This document shows, piece by piece, positions 1 to 10,272 of a DNA stretch of 64,000 nt. The notes beneath the pieces were generated by a model. It worked only from the letters and a program-made list of their open reading frames with translations, was not told the DNA's origin and did not search any database. Made by a program: the position numbers and the translations under genes. Origin of the DNA: Geodermatophilus arenarius (GTDB lineage: Bacteria; Actinomycetota; Actinomycetes; Mycobacteriales; Geodermatophilaceae); NCBI RefSeq assembly GCF_042654585.1, contig NZ_JBHSGR010000026.1, positions 10,185-74,184 of the forward strand. The letters run 5' to 3'. Every line of letters begins with the position of its first letter. Within the stretch, counting starts at the first letter, position 1.

Positions 1-1367
1 CGCAGCGACGCCAGCGTCGCCTCCCGGACGTCGAGCCCGCCGACCCGCACCGCGCCCCCGGTCACGTCGTACAGCCGCGGCACCAGGTTGACGATCGTCG
101 ACTTGCCGGCACCCGAGTGCCCGACCAGCGCCACCATCTGCCCGGGCTCGACCCGGAACGACACGTCGTGCAGCACCGCCGTCGGGCCGCCGTGCTCGGG
201 CAGCGACACGTCCTCCAGGGAGGCCAGCGACACGTCGGTGGCGGCCGGGTAGCTGAAGGAGACGGCGTCGAACTCGATCGACCGGTCGCCGGCCGGCACC
301 GGGACGGCGCCGGGCGCCTCGGCGATCATCGGCGCGAGGTCGAGTACCTCGAAGACCCGGTCGAAGCTGACCATCGCGCTCATGACGTCGACCCGGACGT
401 TCGACAGCGCGGTCAGCGGACCGTACAGCCGGGACAGCAGCAGCGCCAGCGCGACGACGTCGCCCGGCGACAGCGACCCGTCGAAGGCCAGCCAGCCGCC
501 CAGGCCGTAGACCAGCGCGGTGGCCAGCGCCGCCACCAGGGTCAGCGCGGTGAAGAAGGTGCGGCCGTACATGGCCGACAGGACGCCGATGTCGCGCACC
601 CGCGCCGCGCGGCCGCGGAAGCTCTCGGCCTCGGTGTCGGGCCGGCCGAACAGCTTGACCAGCAGCGCCCCGGCGACGTTGAACCGCTCGGTCATCGTCG
701 CGTTCATCGACGCGTTGAGCCCGTAGGACTCCCGGGTGATCTCCTGCAGCCGCCGGCCGATCCGCCGCGCGGGCAGCACGAACAGCGGCACCATCACCAG
801 CGAGAGCAGGGTGATCTGCCAGGACAACGTGAACATGACACCGGCGGTGAGCACCAGTCCGATCACGTTGGACACGACGCCGGACAGCGTCGAGGTGAAC
901 GCCTGCTGCGCGCCGACGACGTCGTTGTTGAGCCGGCTGACCAGCGCACCGGTCTGGGTGCGGGTGAAGAACGCGACCGGCATCCGCTGCACGTGCTCGA
1001 ACACCCGGCTGCGCAGGTCGTAGATGACGCCCTCGCCGATCCGGGCGGAGTACCAGCGGGTGGCCACCGAGATCGCGGCGTCGACCACCGCCAGGCCGGC
1101 GATGAACAGCGCGATGCGGACGATGCCGCCGGCGGTGCCGTCGAGGCGGGCGATCCGGTTGACGATGTCGCCGGCCAGCAGCGGGGTGAGCACGCCGATG
1201 ACCGAGGAGCCGACCACCAGCAGCAGGAAGAACGTGAGCTCGCGCCGGTAGGGCCGGGCGACGCCGAGGATGCGGCGCACGGTGCCCTTCGGCAGCGGCC
1301 GCGAGGTGACCGACGGGTCGCGGCGGAACGAGCGCATCGCCGCCATGGAGGTCATGGGACTGCTCAC
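1..1367 (-). CDS. ABC exporter, fused permease-ATPase, C-terminus cut by window edge
   Basis: Half-transporter of the MsbA/MdlB multidrug or lipid exporter type. It reads from a GTG at 1367 with a strong GAGGAGG Shine-Dalgarno 7 nt upstream and stays open to base 1 (455 codons). The N-terminal two thirds form a six-helix transmembrane domain (for example a hydrophobic run near residue 30 starting LTFFLLLVVG). The ATPase domain begins around residue 355, and its Walker A GHSGAGKST is encoded at about 90-120. The signature motif and Walker B lie beyond the edge. Such proteins dimerise in the membrane and couple ATP hydrolysis to export; the substrate cannot be told from sequence. The downstream partner, if any, is outside the window. 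Confidence 0.93.
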   Translation of the reverse strand, partial: MSSPMTSMAAMRSFRRDPSVTSRPLPKGTVRRILGVARPYRRELTFFLLLVVGSSVIGVLTPLLAGDIVNRIARLDGTAGGIVRIALFIAGLAVVDAAISVATRWYSARIGEGVIYDLRSRVFEHVQRMPVAFFTRTQTGALVSRLNNDVVGAQQAFTSTLSGVVSNVIGLVLTAGVMFTLSWQITLLSLVMVPLFVLPARRIGRRLQEITRESYGLNASMNATMTERFNVAGALLVKLFGRPDTEAESFRGRAARVRDIGVLSAMYGRTFFTALTLVAALATALVYGLGGWLAFDGSLSPGDVVALALLLSRLYGPLTALSNVRVDVMSAMVSFDRVFEVLDLAPMIAEAPGAVPVPAGDRSIEFDAVSFSYPAATDVSLASLEDVSLPEHGGPTAVLHDVSFRVEPGQMVALVGHSGAGKSTIVNLVPRLYDVTGGAVRVGGLDVREATLASL

Positions 1368-1443
1368 GACGCGACCTCCTCACGGCCGGACGGGGACCGG
1401 CCGCCGGTCCAACAGCGGCCGGTCCCCTCCTGTTCCGGATCCC

Positions 1444-2226
1444 TCAGCGGCGCGCCAGCCCCGCCAGCTCGGCCAGCCGCCGGGACTGCGCGGCCCGCTC
1501 GTCCGCGTCCTGCGCCTCCGGGGGGTTGCGGACGGCCGAGCGCACCAGCGCCGCGGTCTCCCGGACCGCTCCCGCCGGTGGCGCGGTGAGCGCGGCGACC
1601 AGCGTCGCCACCGCCCCGTCGAGCTCCGCGGCCGGGACGACGGCGTTCGCGATGCCCCACGCCAGCGCCTCCGCCGCCGGCACCGGCCGGCCGGTCACGC
1701 AGACCTCCATCGCCCGCGCGTAGCCCACCAGCTCCGCCAGCGTGCTCGTGCCGGTGAGGTCGGGGACGAGGCCGAGCGTCGCCTCGGGGAGCCGCAGCGA
1801 CGCGTCGTCGGTCATCACCCGCAGGTCGCAGGCGAGCGCCAGCTGCGCGCCGGCGCCGATCGCGTGCCCCTGCACCGCGGCCACCGAGACGATCCCCGGC
1901 GAGCGCAGCCACCGGAAGCCGCCCTGGTACCCGCGGATCCGCTCCTGGGCGAGCTCGGCCGGCATCGTGCCCAGCTCGCCGAGCCCGCCGGGGGTCGACG
2001 GGTCGGCGCCGAACAGGCTGCGGTCCAGGCCGGCGGAGAAGGAGCGGCCGCTGCCCCGCACGACGACCACGCGCACGTCGTCGTCGAGCGAGGCGCCCAC
2101 GGCCGCCAGCGCCGCCCAGGTGGCCGGCGTCTGGGCGTTGAGCTGGTCGGGTCGGTCGAGCGTGACGGTGAGGACGGCGCCGTCCCGGCTGGTGCGGACC
2201 CAGCCGTCGGCGTCGGCCGCCGTCAC
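1444..2226 (-). CDS. enoyl-CoA hydratase/isomerase (crotonase) family protein
   Basis: 260 residues, the usual length of the family, with an N-terminal RPDQLNA segment and the oxyanion-hole region GHAIGAGAQLALACD. The GTG start at 2226 overlaps the stop of the upstream HTH gene by 4 nt (GTGA), so translation is probably coupled. Of the two catalytic glutamates of true hydratases, the one in the PEATLG segment is present, but the one expected in the GGGCELA-type segment is glutamine here. That argues against a simple hydratase and for an isomerase or another acyl-CoA reaction. Family assignment is firm; the reaction is open. Confidence 0.9.
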   Translation of the reverse strand: MTAADADGWVRTSRDGAVLTVTLDRPDQLNAQTPATWAALAAVGASLDDDVRVVVVRGSGRSFSAGLDRSLFGADPSTPGGLGELGTMPAELAQERIRGYQGGFRWLRSPGIVSVAAVQGHAIGAGAQLALACDLRVMTDDASLRLPEATLGLVPDLTGTSTLAELVGYARAMEVCVTGRPVPAAEALAWGIANAVVPAAELDGAVATLVAALTAPPAGAVRETAALVRSAVRNPPEAQDADERAAQSRRLAELAGLARR

Positions 2227-2450
2227 GCGGTCTTCTTGCTGTTCCGGTTCGCCCCGCCACGGCTGCGCAGCGTGGCACCGGACTCCGACAGGAGCCGGTG
2301 CACGAACCCGTAGGACCGGTTCGTCGAGGTGGCCAGGGAGCGGATGCTCTCCCCGCCGTCGTACCGCTTCTTCAGCTCGTCCGCCAGGGTGGTGCGGTCC
2401 CCACCGGTGATGCGCTTGCCCTTGCCGAGGTCCGTGCTCGAGTCGGCCAT
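2223..2450 (-). CDS. small helix-turn-helix protein, 75 aa
   Basis: A 75-residue basic protein with a C-terminal helix-turn-helix: the segment ESIRSLATSTNRSYGFVHRL is a resolvase/MerR-like recognition helix pair. The start is ATG 2450, preceded by GGAGGGGAG; a longer in-frame reading to 2552 lacks a ribosome site. Very similar short HTH proteins are common in Actinobacteria as single-domain proteins of unknown regulon, from memory of the family. It shares a GTGA overlap with the crotonase gene, so the two are one transcription unit. No ligand-binding domain is present. Confidence 0.88.
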   Translation of the reverse strand: MADSSTDLGKGKRITGGDRTTLADELKKRYDGGESIRSLATSTNRSYGFVHRLLSESGATLRSRGGANRNSKKTA

Positions 2451-2644
2451 GACTCCCCTCCGTCGCAGCCGCCGGGACCGGCGAGGGGTGCCGGCCCGGT
2501 CGGGTGCTGGCTCGCGTGGTGCCGCCGTCCCCGTGACGCCGGCCTCCCGCACCGATGATCACCCAGCCCGCGCGGCTCGGCCACGCGAATGACAACTTCC
2601 CGGCGAGCCGTCCCGCGGCGGGCGCGGAGGGCCGGCCCGGACGG

Positions 2645-2827
2645 TCACCCGCCGGGCAGGTGCCCGCGCAGCCGGCGCGGGGCGCGGCTCGGCCACGCCC
2701 CGGTGAGCGCCTCCTCGAGGTCCTCGACCGACGCCGCCTCGACGTCCGCGAGCACCCTCGGGTGGGTGCCGTGGCCGGCGACGGTGGTGGACGCCCGCGG
2801 CTGCGCCGCGACGAGGACGTCCACCAC
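2645..2827 (-). CDS. probable small hypothetical protein, about 60 aa
   Basis: An open frame immediately downstream of the ABC-F gene, with G or C at every third position from the GTG at 2827 to the TGA at 2645, which is what real genes here look like. The protein contains VDVLVAAQPRASTTVAGHG and an acidic middle (DVEAASVEDLEEALTG), then a basic tail. I do not recognise it. The start is uncertain: the frame stays open and codon-biased up to the end of the ABC-F gene, so a non-standard start nearer 2880 is possible. Confidence 0.45.
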   Translation of the reverse strand: MVDVLVAAQPRASTTVAGHGTHPRVLADVEAASVEDLEEALTGAWPSRAPRRLRGHLPGG

Positions 2828-2883
2828 GCCGGCACCGGGCAGGTCCAGCGCTGCGCCGCCCGTCGTCCCGGCCGCCAGGAGCG

Positions 2884-4485
<1,602 letters not shown>

Positions 4486-4492
4486 TGATCCC

Positions 4493-4498
4493 AGGGTA
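4493..4498 (-). promoter_or_regulatory. candidate -10 of leaderless ABC-F gene
   Basis: TACCCT (TANNNT) ends 7 nt before the GTG start on the minus strand and there is no Shine-Dalgarno. No clear -35 is visible. Confidence 0.5.
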
Positions 4499-4603
4499 GG
4501 CCCTCTCGTCCCGGAACCGGAGCGGATTGCCGGGTGACGTCCACGGCACCCCCGTCCGTCCACAGTCCGGGCGAGATCGCTACCGCCGGCGCCCGCGGCG
4601 CGT

Positions 4604-4609
4604 CACCAT
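4604..4609 (+). promoter_or_regulatory. candidate weak -10 before membrane protein gene
   Basis: CACCAT ends 6 nt before the GTG at 4616. It matches TANNNT except at the first base, and no Shine-Dalgarno is present. Confidence 0.3.
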
Positions 4610-4615
4610 CCGCCC

Positions 4616-6751
4616 GTGACCGATCCCTCCTGGTCCGGGCCCTCCTGGGGTCTGCCCTGTCCCGTCTGCGGCACGCCGGCCGCGCCCGCCCCGGCGCCCT
4701 GCGGGACGTGCGGCCTGCCCGCCGTCGCGCAGGCGGCCACGGTGGTGGCCCGGCTCGGCGCGACCATCGACGAGTTCGCCCGCGAGCGGGACGCCCTGGT
4801 GGCCACCCTGCGCGCCGCGGCCCCGGGCCCGGCCCCCGCCCCTCCGCCCGCTCCGGCCCCGGCCTGGGCGCCCGCGCCCGCTCCGGCGCCCGGCTGGCCG
4901 CCGCCGCCCGCGCCCGCCGCGCCGCCCGGTACGCCACCGCTCCCGCAGCCACCGTCCCCGCGGCGGCGGCTGAGCCCGCAGCAGGTGCTGCTGGGCCTGG
5001 GCGCGCTGCTCGTGGTCGCCGCGGCCATCGCGTTCGTGGCGGTGGCCTGGAGCCGGCTGGGCGTGACCTTCCAGGCCGCGGTCATGGCCACGGTCACCGC
5101 CGCCGCCTGCGCGGCCTCGGCGTGGAGCGCCCGCCGCGGCCTGCGGGCCACCGAGGAGGCGCTGGCCGGCGCCGGGGCCGCGCTGCTGGCGGTCGACCTC
5201 GCCGCCGCGCACGCGCTCGGCCTCTGGGGTGCCGACGCCGTGCCGCCCCGGCTGTGGGGCGGGCTGTCCTGCGTCGCGGGCGCGGCCGTGGCCCTGGCCC
5301 TCGGCCGCGGCACGCGCAGCACGGTCACCTGGCCGCTGGTCGCCCTGCTCGCCGCCCAGCCGGCCGGCTGGCTGCTGCTGCCCCTCGGGGTGGCCGACGG
5401 CGGCGCGGGGGTCGCGGTCCTGCTCGCCACCGCGCTGGTCGACGTCCTGGCGCTGCTCCTGCTGCGCCCGGCCCTGCAGCGGGTCGCGCTCGGGCTGGGC
5501 GCCCTGACCGGAGGCGCCGGGGTGCTCCTCGGCGTCCCGCTGGCCTGGGACGGCGGTGCGGTCGACGGGTGGGTCGCCACCGGCGTCCTCGTGGTGGCCG
5601 CGGCCGTCGCCGGCGCCCTGCTGCGGGAGCCGCGGCTGGCGCCGTTCCTGCCGGAGCCGCGCGCCGCCGCGGCCGGCGCGGCGGGGGTCGCGGCCCTGGC
5701 CCTGGCCGGGTCGCTGAGCGGGCTCGGTGTGGCGGGGACCGTCGCGGCGGGCGGGCTGGGCCTGGTCCTGCTCACCACCGCCGCGCCGCCGTCGGTCGCC
5801 GGGTCCGCGCCGGCGGCGCTGCTCGCCGGCGGGGGCGCGCTGACCGCCGCCGTCGCCGGCGTCCTCGCCGACGGCGACCACCCCGCGCCGCTGGCCCTGG
5901 TGCTGCTCGCCGCCGCCGTCCCGGCCGTCCTCGCCGCGGTGCTGCGCCCCGGGGTCCGCGCCGCGGCGACCGGGACCGCGCTGGCCGCACCCGGCGGTGC
6001 CGTCCTGATCGCCTCGGGGGGTGGCCTGCTCTCCCCCGGGGTCGCGGGCCTCCTGCTCGCGCTCGTCGCCGCCGCCGCGTTCGCCGTCGCCACGGCCCGC
6101 GCCGCGCGGCCCGAGGAGGTCGCCGCCGCAGGCACCGGCGCGGTCCTCGCCGTGGCCGCCGGGATCACCGCCGGCAGCGCCGGGGCGTGGGGGCAGGTCG
6201 CGGTCGACCTCGCCGTGGCCGGGGCGGCCGCCGGCTGCTACGCCGTCGTCGCCCGGCGCCGCCTCGCCGCCGTCCTCGCGGTGGCCGACCTCGTGCTCGC
6301 CGGGTGGATCGCCGCGGCGGGTGCGGAGATCCGCACGCCGGAGGTCTACACGCTGCCGGCCGCGGCGGGGCTGCTGCTGCTCGCGCTCCCGGCGCTGCGC
6401 ACGGGAGCAGCCTCCTGGGCCGCCGAGGGCGCCGCGGTGGCCGTCGCGCTGCTGCCGTCGGCGGTCGTCGCCGTGGCCGACCCGGCGCCGCTGCGGCTGG
6501 TCGGGGTGGTCGCCGCGGCGGCCGGGCTGACCGTCGCGGGGGCGCTCACCCACCGGCAGGCGCCGTTCGTCCTCGGGGCCGGTGCCCTGCTGGTGGTGAC
6601 GCTCGGCCGGCTGGCGTCCTACGCGCCGCTCGTGCCGCGCTGGGTCACGCTGGCCACCGCGGGCCTGCTCCTGCTGGTCGTCGGGGCCACCTACGAGCGG
6701 CGCCGGCAGCAGGCACGGGAGGCGGTGGCCTGGGTCGCGCAGATGCGCTGA
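4616..6751 (+). CDS. polytopic membrane protein with N-terminal zinc ribbon
   Basis: 711 residues. The N-terminus has a four-cysteine zinc ribbon (C15, C18, C29, C32, CxxC-x10-CxxC), a short helical stretch, a Pro/Ala-rich linker (about 67-115) and then a long run of Ala/Leu/Val-rich membrane segments to the C-terminus, which ends ...VAQMR. I do not recognise the function. It is followed after 47 nt by a paralog (6799-8631) without the zinc ribbon. Both keep a QQVLLGLG/PPQVILGV-like first helix, an LRxTEEA motif and a terminal MR. The start is GTG 4616, with CACCAT 6 nt upstream. Confidence 0.85.
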   Translation: MTDPSWSGPSWGLPCPVCGTPAAPAPAPCGTCGLPAVAQAATVVARLGATIDEFARERDALVATLRAAAPGPAPAPPPAPAPAWAPAPAPAPGWPPPPAPAAPPGTPPLPQPPSPRRRLSPQQVLLGLGALLVVAAAIAFVAVAWSRLGVTFQAAVMATVTAAACAASAWSARRGLRATEEALAGAGAALLAVDLAAAHALGLWGADAVPPRLWGGLSCVAGAAVALALGRGTRSTVTWPLVALLAAQPAGWLLLPLGVADGGAGVAVLLATALVDVLALLLLRPALQRVALGLGALTGGAGVLLGVPLAWDGGAVDGWVATGVLVVAAAVAGALLREPRLAPFLPEPRAAAAGAAGVAALALAGSLSGLGVAGTVAAGGLGLVLLTTAAPPSVAGSAPAALLAGGGALTAAVAGVLADGDHPAPLALVLLAAAVPAVLAAVLRPGVRAAATGTALAAPGGAVLIASGGGLLSPGVAGLLLALVAAAAFAVATARAARPEEVAAAGTGAVLAVAAGITAGSAGAWGQVAVDLAVAGAAAGCYAVVARRRLAAVLAVADLVLAGWIAAAGAEIRTPEVYTLPAAAGLLLLALPALRTGAASWAAEGAAVAVALLPSAVVAVADPAPLRLVGVVAAAAGLTVAGALTHRQAPFVLGAGALLVVTLGRLASYAPLVPRWVTLATAGLLLLVVGATYERRRQQAREAVAWVAQMR

Positions 6752-6758
6752 CCGCCCC

Positions 6759-6764
6759 TAGCGT
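6759..6764 (+). promoter_or_regulatory. candidate -10 for second membrane paralog
   Basis: TAGCGT lies 34 nt before the ATG at 6799, leaving a short leader that carries a GAGGGGGG ribosome site. The same hexamer precedes the genes starting at 50149 and 50711. Confidence 0.4.
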
Positions 6765-6798
6765 GAGGCCCGACGGCCGGGCGCGAGGGGGGACGGCG

Positions 6799-8631
6799 AT
6801 GACGGGCGCGCCGCTGCCACCCCTGCCCTACGCGGGCCCGCCGGGAGCGGCCCGCGTCGATCCCGGCCCGCCCCTGCCCTCGCTGCCCGCCCGGCTGCGG
6901 CCGCCGCAGGTGATCCTCGGCGTCGGGGTGGTCCTGCTGGTGGCCACGGCGCTGGCCGGGCCGTCGCTGGCGGGCGGGGTCGCCCGGATCGGCGTCCTGC
7001 TGCTGGCGCTGGTCGCCGCGTGCGCCGCGGCGTGGGCCGCCCGGGCCCGGCTGCGCAGCACCGAGGAGGCGTGCGCCGCAGCCGCGGTCGCACTCGCGCT
7101 GACCGGAGCCGCCGGCGGGGAGCGCACCGCCGACGGCGGGCCGCTGCCGGCGCTGGGCCTGGCCGTCCTGCTGCTCAGCCTGCGGGTGCTGCTCCCCCGG
7201 CCGCTGAGCTGGCCGCTCGGCGCCTGGCTGGCGCTGCAGGTGGCGGCCCTGCGGTCGCTCGCCCTGGTGCCCGCGGGCCTGCCGCGCACCGCGCTGCTGC
7301 TCGGCGTCGCGCTGGCCGGGCTCGCGGTCACCCTGACGGCGCGGCGCCCGCTGGCCCGCGTCGCCCTGGTGACCACCGCGCCCTGGTTCGTCGCCGGGGC
7401 AGCCGGCGGGCTGGTCGGCGCCGCCACCGGTGCCGGTGATGCCCGCCGGGTCGCGGCCGGCCTGCCAGTCGCCGCGGCGGCCGCGCTGCTGCTCGTGCGG
7501 CTGGAGCGCGCGGTCGAGCCGCTGCTCGGGCCGCCGCGGCTGGTCCCCGGGGTCGCGGGCCTGGTCGCCGGCGGGGCGGTGGGTGCGGCGCTGTCCACCG
7601 ACGGGCCGGTCCCGCTCCCGCTCGCGGGCTGGCTCGGCGTGCTGCTCGCGAGCGTGGCCGCGGCCACGCTGACCGGCTGGCGCCGGGGGCTGCTGCTGCC
7701 CGCCGCGACCGCCGCGGGGCTCGTCCTGGTGGTGCCGGCGGTGGCCCAGCTGGTCGCGGCCGCGCGCTGGCCCTCGCTGATCGCGCTGCTGGTGCTGCTG
7801 GCGCTGTCCGCGGCCGGTGTCGCGGCGGCCCGCCGGGACGAGCGGGCCCGGGCGCTGGCCGAGGCCGTCGGCTGCCTCGTCGCCGCGGCGCTGCTCGCGG
7901 TGCCGGCGGGGCTGCTCTCCGCCGGCGCCGCCGCGGCGGCGCTCACCGGGCTGTTCGCCGGCACGCTGGCCGCCCGGCCCGCGCTGGCCGCCGACGTCCG
8001 CGGTGCGACCGGCACGGTCGGCGCCGTCTGCGCGGGTGCGGCGCTGGTGGTCCTGGCCGTCTCCGCCGCGTGGGGTCCGCTCGCGGCGCAGCTGGCCGTG
8101 CAGGGCGTGCTGGTCTGCGCCTGGGCGGCGCCGGCGGCCCGAGGGGGCGAGGCCGAGGCGGCCTGGCGCACCGGCGCGCTGGAGCTGGGCGCTGCGGGGT
8201 GGACGCTGGCCGCGCTGACCGGCACGGCCGTGGTCGAGGCCTGGAGCCTGCCGGCCGCCGCGGCGCTGCTGGTGGCGGCCGGGCCGCGCCTGTTCGACGG
8301 CCCGTCCTGGCCGGTGTGGGGTCCGGGTCTGGTGGCCGCGGCGGCGCCGTCGACGGTGGCCGCGGTGGTGCAGCCCGGCGCGCTGCGCCCGCTGCCGGTG
8401 CTGGTCGCCGCCGCCGCGGCCATGGCGCTCGGTGCGCGCGCCGCGGTGCGGGCGCCGCTGTTCGTCGGCGCGGCCACGGCGGTCGCGCTCGGCGTGGGGC
8501 TGGCGGTGGAGGCCCTGCCGCTGCCGCTGGCCGGGGTCCTCGTCGCCGGCGCGGGCCTGCTGGCCCTCGGCGCCCGCCGCGAGCTGCGCCCGGTCGCGGG
8601 CTTCGGCGCGCGGCTGTCGGAGATGCGCTGA
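6799..8631 (+). CDS. polytopic membrane protein, paralog of upstream gene
   Basis: 610 residues and almost entirely hydrophobic after a proline-rich cytoplasmic start. The ATG at 6799 has a GAGGGGGGAC Shine-Dalgarno. Matches to the preceding gene include the first helix, the LRSTEEA motif (LRATEEA upstream) and the C-terminal MR, so I read the pair as a tandem duplication with loss or gain of the zinc ribbon. There are no catalytic or transport motifs I can name. The gene converges on the M50 peptidase gene with only 14 nt between the stops. Confidence 0.83.
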   Translation: MTGAPLPPLPYAGPPGAARVDPGPPLPSLPARLRPPQVILGVGVVLLVATALAGPSLAGGVARIGVLLLALVAACAAAWAARARLRSTEEACAAAAVALALTGAAGGERTADGGPLPALGLAVLLLSLRVLLPRPLSWPLGAWLALQVAALRSLALVPAGLPRTALLLGVALAGLAVTLTARRPLARVALVTTAPWFVAGAAGGLVGAATGAGDARRVAAGLPVAAAAALLLVRLERAVEPLLGPPRLVPGVAGLVAGGAVGAALSTDGPVPLPLAGWLGVLLASVAAATLTGWRRGLLLPAATAAGLVLVVPAVAQLVAAARWPSLIALLVLLALSAAGVAAARRDERARALAEAVGCLVAAALLAVPAGLLSAGAAAAALTGLFAGTLAARPALAADVRGATGTVGAVCAGAALVVLAVSAAWGPLAAQLAVQGVLVCAWAAPAARGGEAEAAWRTGALELGAAGWTLAALTGTAVVEAWSLPAAAALLVAAGPRLFDGPSWPVWGPGLVAAAAPSTVAAVVQPGALRPLPVLVAAAAAMALGARAAVRAPLFVGAATAVALGVGLAVEALPLPLAGVLVAGAGLLALGARRELRPVAGFGARLSEMR

Positions 8632-8645
8632 CCCCCGGCCGGTGG

Positions 8646-9836
8646 TCAGCCGGGTCCGGGGCCCGGCACCCGGGCGACGTCGGCTCCCCCACCGGCGCCG
8701 GGGTACCGGCCGGCCGCGGCCAGGTCGGCCAGCTGCAGGGTCCGCGTGACGTCGCTCGGGGACACGACGCCGACCACGCGGCCGCCGTCGAGCACCACGG
8801 CTCGCCCGTCGCTGCAGCCCTCCATGCGCCCCAGCAGGTCCAGCAGTGGCTCCTCCGGGCGGGCGGTCGGGACCTCCGACGGCGGGCAGGCGACGTCACG
8901 CAGCCGCGTCGTCGCCCGGGCGGATGCCGGTACCGACCGCAGCCGGTTGAGGGTCACGAGACCGACCAGCGCCCCGCCGGGGCCGACCAGCGGGTAGGTG
9001 CTGAACCGGTGCGCCAGGGCCACCTCGTACAGGAATCGGTCGACCGGCTGGTCGGGGTCGGCGGTCAGCACCGGGCCGCTCATCACCCGGCCCACCGGCA
9101 GCCCGCCCAGCCGTGCGGACGCGCGGGCCTGCTGCTCCTCGGCGGTCGCGGCGTTGACGAGGAACAGGCCGATCAGACCCAGCCACAGCCCGCCCAGGCC
9201 GCGGCCGGTGACCAGCTGCAGGGCGCCGAGGGCGACGAGCGCGAACCCGAAGAACCGCCCCGCCCGGGACGCCGTCACCGCCGAGGACCACGGGTCCCCG
9301 CGCCGCCACCACAGCAGCGCCCGCAGCAGCCGCCCGCCGTCGAGCGGGGCCGCCGGGACGAGGTTGAACAGGGCCAGCGAGACGTTGATGACCGCGAGGT
9401 AGTCCAGGACGGCCACGGGCAGCCCGCCGGCGCCGGCGACCCGCGCCAGGACGGCGGCCGCCATGGCCAGCCCGCCGAGGACGAGGCTGGTCAGCGGGCC
9501 GACGCCGGCGATGCGGAACTCCGCCCCGGGGGTCCGTGCGCCGCCGCGCAGCCGGGCCACCCCACCCAGCAGCCACAGCGTGATGCCCTCGACCTCCACG
9601 CCGTTGCGCCGGGCGACCACCGCGTGGGCCAGCTCGTGCGCGAGGAGCGAGGCGAGGAAGGCGGCCGCGGCCACCAGGGCGGCGGCCGCGTACGCGAGGC
9701 CGCTGCGGCCGGGCAGCACCAGGGGGAAGCGCCCCAGTGCCAGGCCGGCGGCGATGATCGCCACGATCACCAGGACGCTGGCGTTGACGCCGACCCGGAT
9801 GCCGGCGATGCGGCCCAGCCGGAAGGTCTCGTTCAT
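8646..9836 (-). CDS. site-2-protease-type zinc metallopeptidase (M50) with CBS pair
   Basis: Integral membrane protease of 396 residues. The zinc-binding HELAH is at residues 67-71 in a transmembrane helix, and the second active-site motif LDGG at 165-168. About six membrane segments fill residues 18-240. Two CBS domains follow (roughly 245-300 and 320-375), the second ending VVGVVSPSDVTR. This is the Rip3-like layout of S2P proteases, which cut transmembrane or membrane-tethered regulators; CBS domains usually sense adenine nucleotides. ATG 9836 has a GAGGAGGAC ribosome site. The substrate is unknown, as no anti-sigma factor lies next to it. Confidence 0.93.
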   Translation of the reverse strand: MNETFRLGRIAGIRVGVNASVLVIVAIIAAGLALGRFPLVLPGRSGLAYAAAALVAAAAFLASLLAHELAHAVVARRNGVEVEGITLWLLGGVARLRGGARTPGAEFRIAGVGPLTSLVLGGLAMAAAVLARVAGAGGLPVAVLDYLAVINVSLALFNLVPAAPLDGGRLLRALLWWRRGDPWSSAVTASRAGRFFGFALVALGALQLVTGRGLGGLWLGLIGLFLVNAATAEEQQARASARLGGLPVGRVMSGPVLTADPDQPVDRFLYEVALAHRFSTYPLVGPGGALVGLVTLNRLRSVPASARATTRLRDVACPPSEVPTARPEEPLLDLLGRMEGCSDGRAVVLDGGRVVGVVSPSDVTRTLQLADLAAAGRYPGAGGGADVARVPGPGPG

Positions 9837-10272
9837 GCCGTCCTCCTCGGGCGGAGTGCGCAGCCCGCTGGCGCCCTACCCGATGGTGCGCCACGGACAA
9901 CCCGCGCCCGGCTCGGGGCCGGACAGCGACTCCGCGCACACCGCCCGGTGGCCCGGGCTCGGGAACGCGCGCAGCGGCGAGAGGAGCGGGCGCCCAGCGG
10001 CAGGGCCGGCCGGTCCGGGGCCACCGGCGGGCGACCCGGTCCGGGTCGACGTCGGCGGCGACGACGTGCCGGACGGTCCCCCCGACGACGACTGCCCGCG
10101 CCCCGAGGGGCGCGGGCAGTGTCACGACGCTCGCGTGGGCCGCCGGGTCGTCCCCGGGGGCCCATCGAGGAGTCCGGCGAGGGGATCGCGGACCCTCGGT
10201 CGAGCTCGTCCGGCGCGGCCGCGGGGTCCCGCGGCACGCGGAGCGTGTCGTGCGGGGCAGACGGTCCCTCGA
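9837..10272. other. 436-nt gap between M50 peptidase and sufT
   Basis: No convincing gene. It holds the hairpin at 10092-10119. On the minus strand a frame from GTG 10125 is codon-biased for about 40 codons (VVVGGTVRHVVAADVDPD) and then loses that bias before 9840, so it may be a decayed gene start or a chance reading. The rest looks like the promoter and leader region of the M50 gene. Confidence 0.5.
10092..10119. terminator. 13-bp perfect inverted repeat downstream of suf operon
   Basis: CTGCCCGCGCCCC at 10092-10104 and its exact complement at 10107-10119, about 150 nt past the last suf stop. There is no T-tract, as is usual in such GC-rich genomes. Confidence 0.5.

Noticed and set aside
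4534..8631. 1365-codon plus frame joining both membrane genes
   Set aside because: The first gene is in another frame (GTG 4616); only the part from 6799 is a real protein.
9840..10125. Minus-strand gene upstream of the M50 peptidase
   Set aside because: Codon bias holds for only about 40 codons, then decays; no family similarity.
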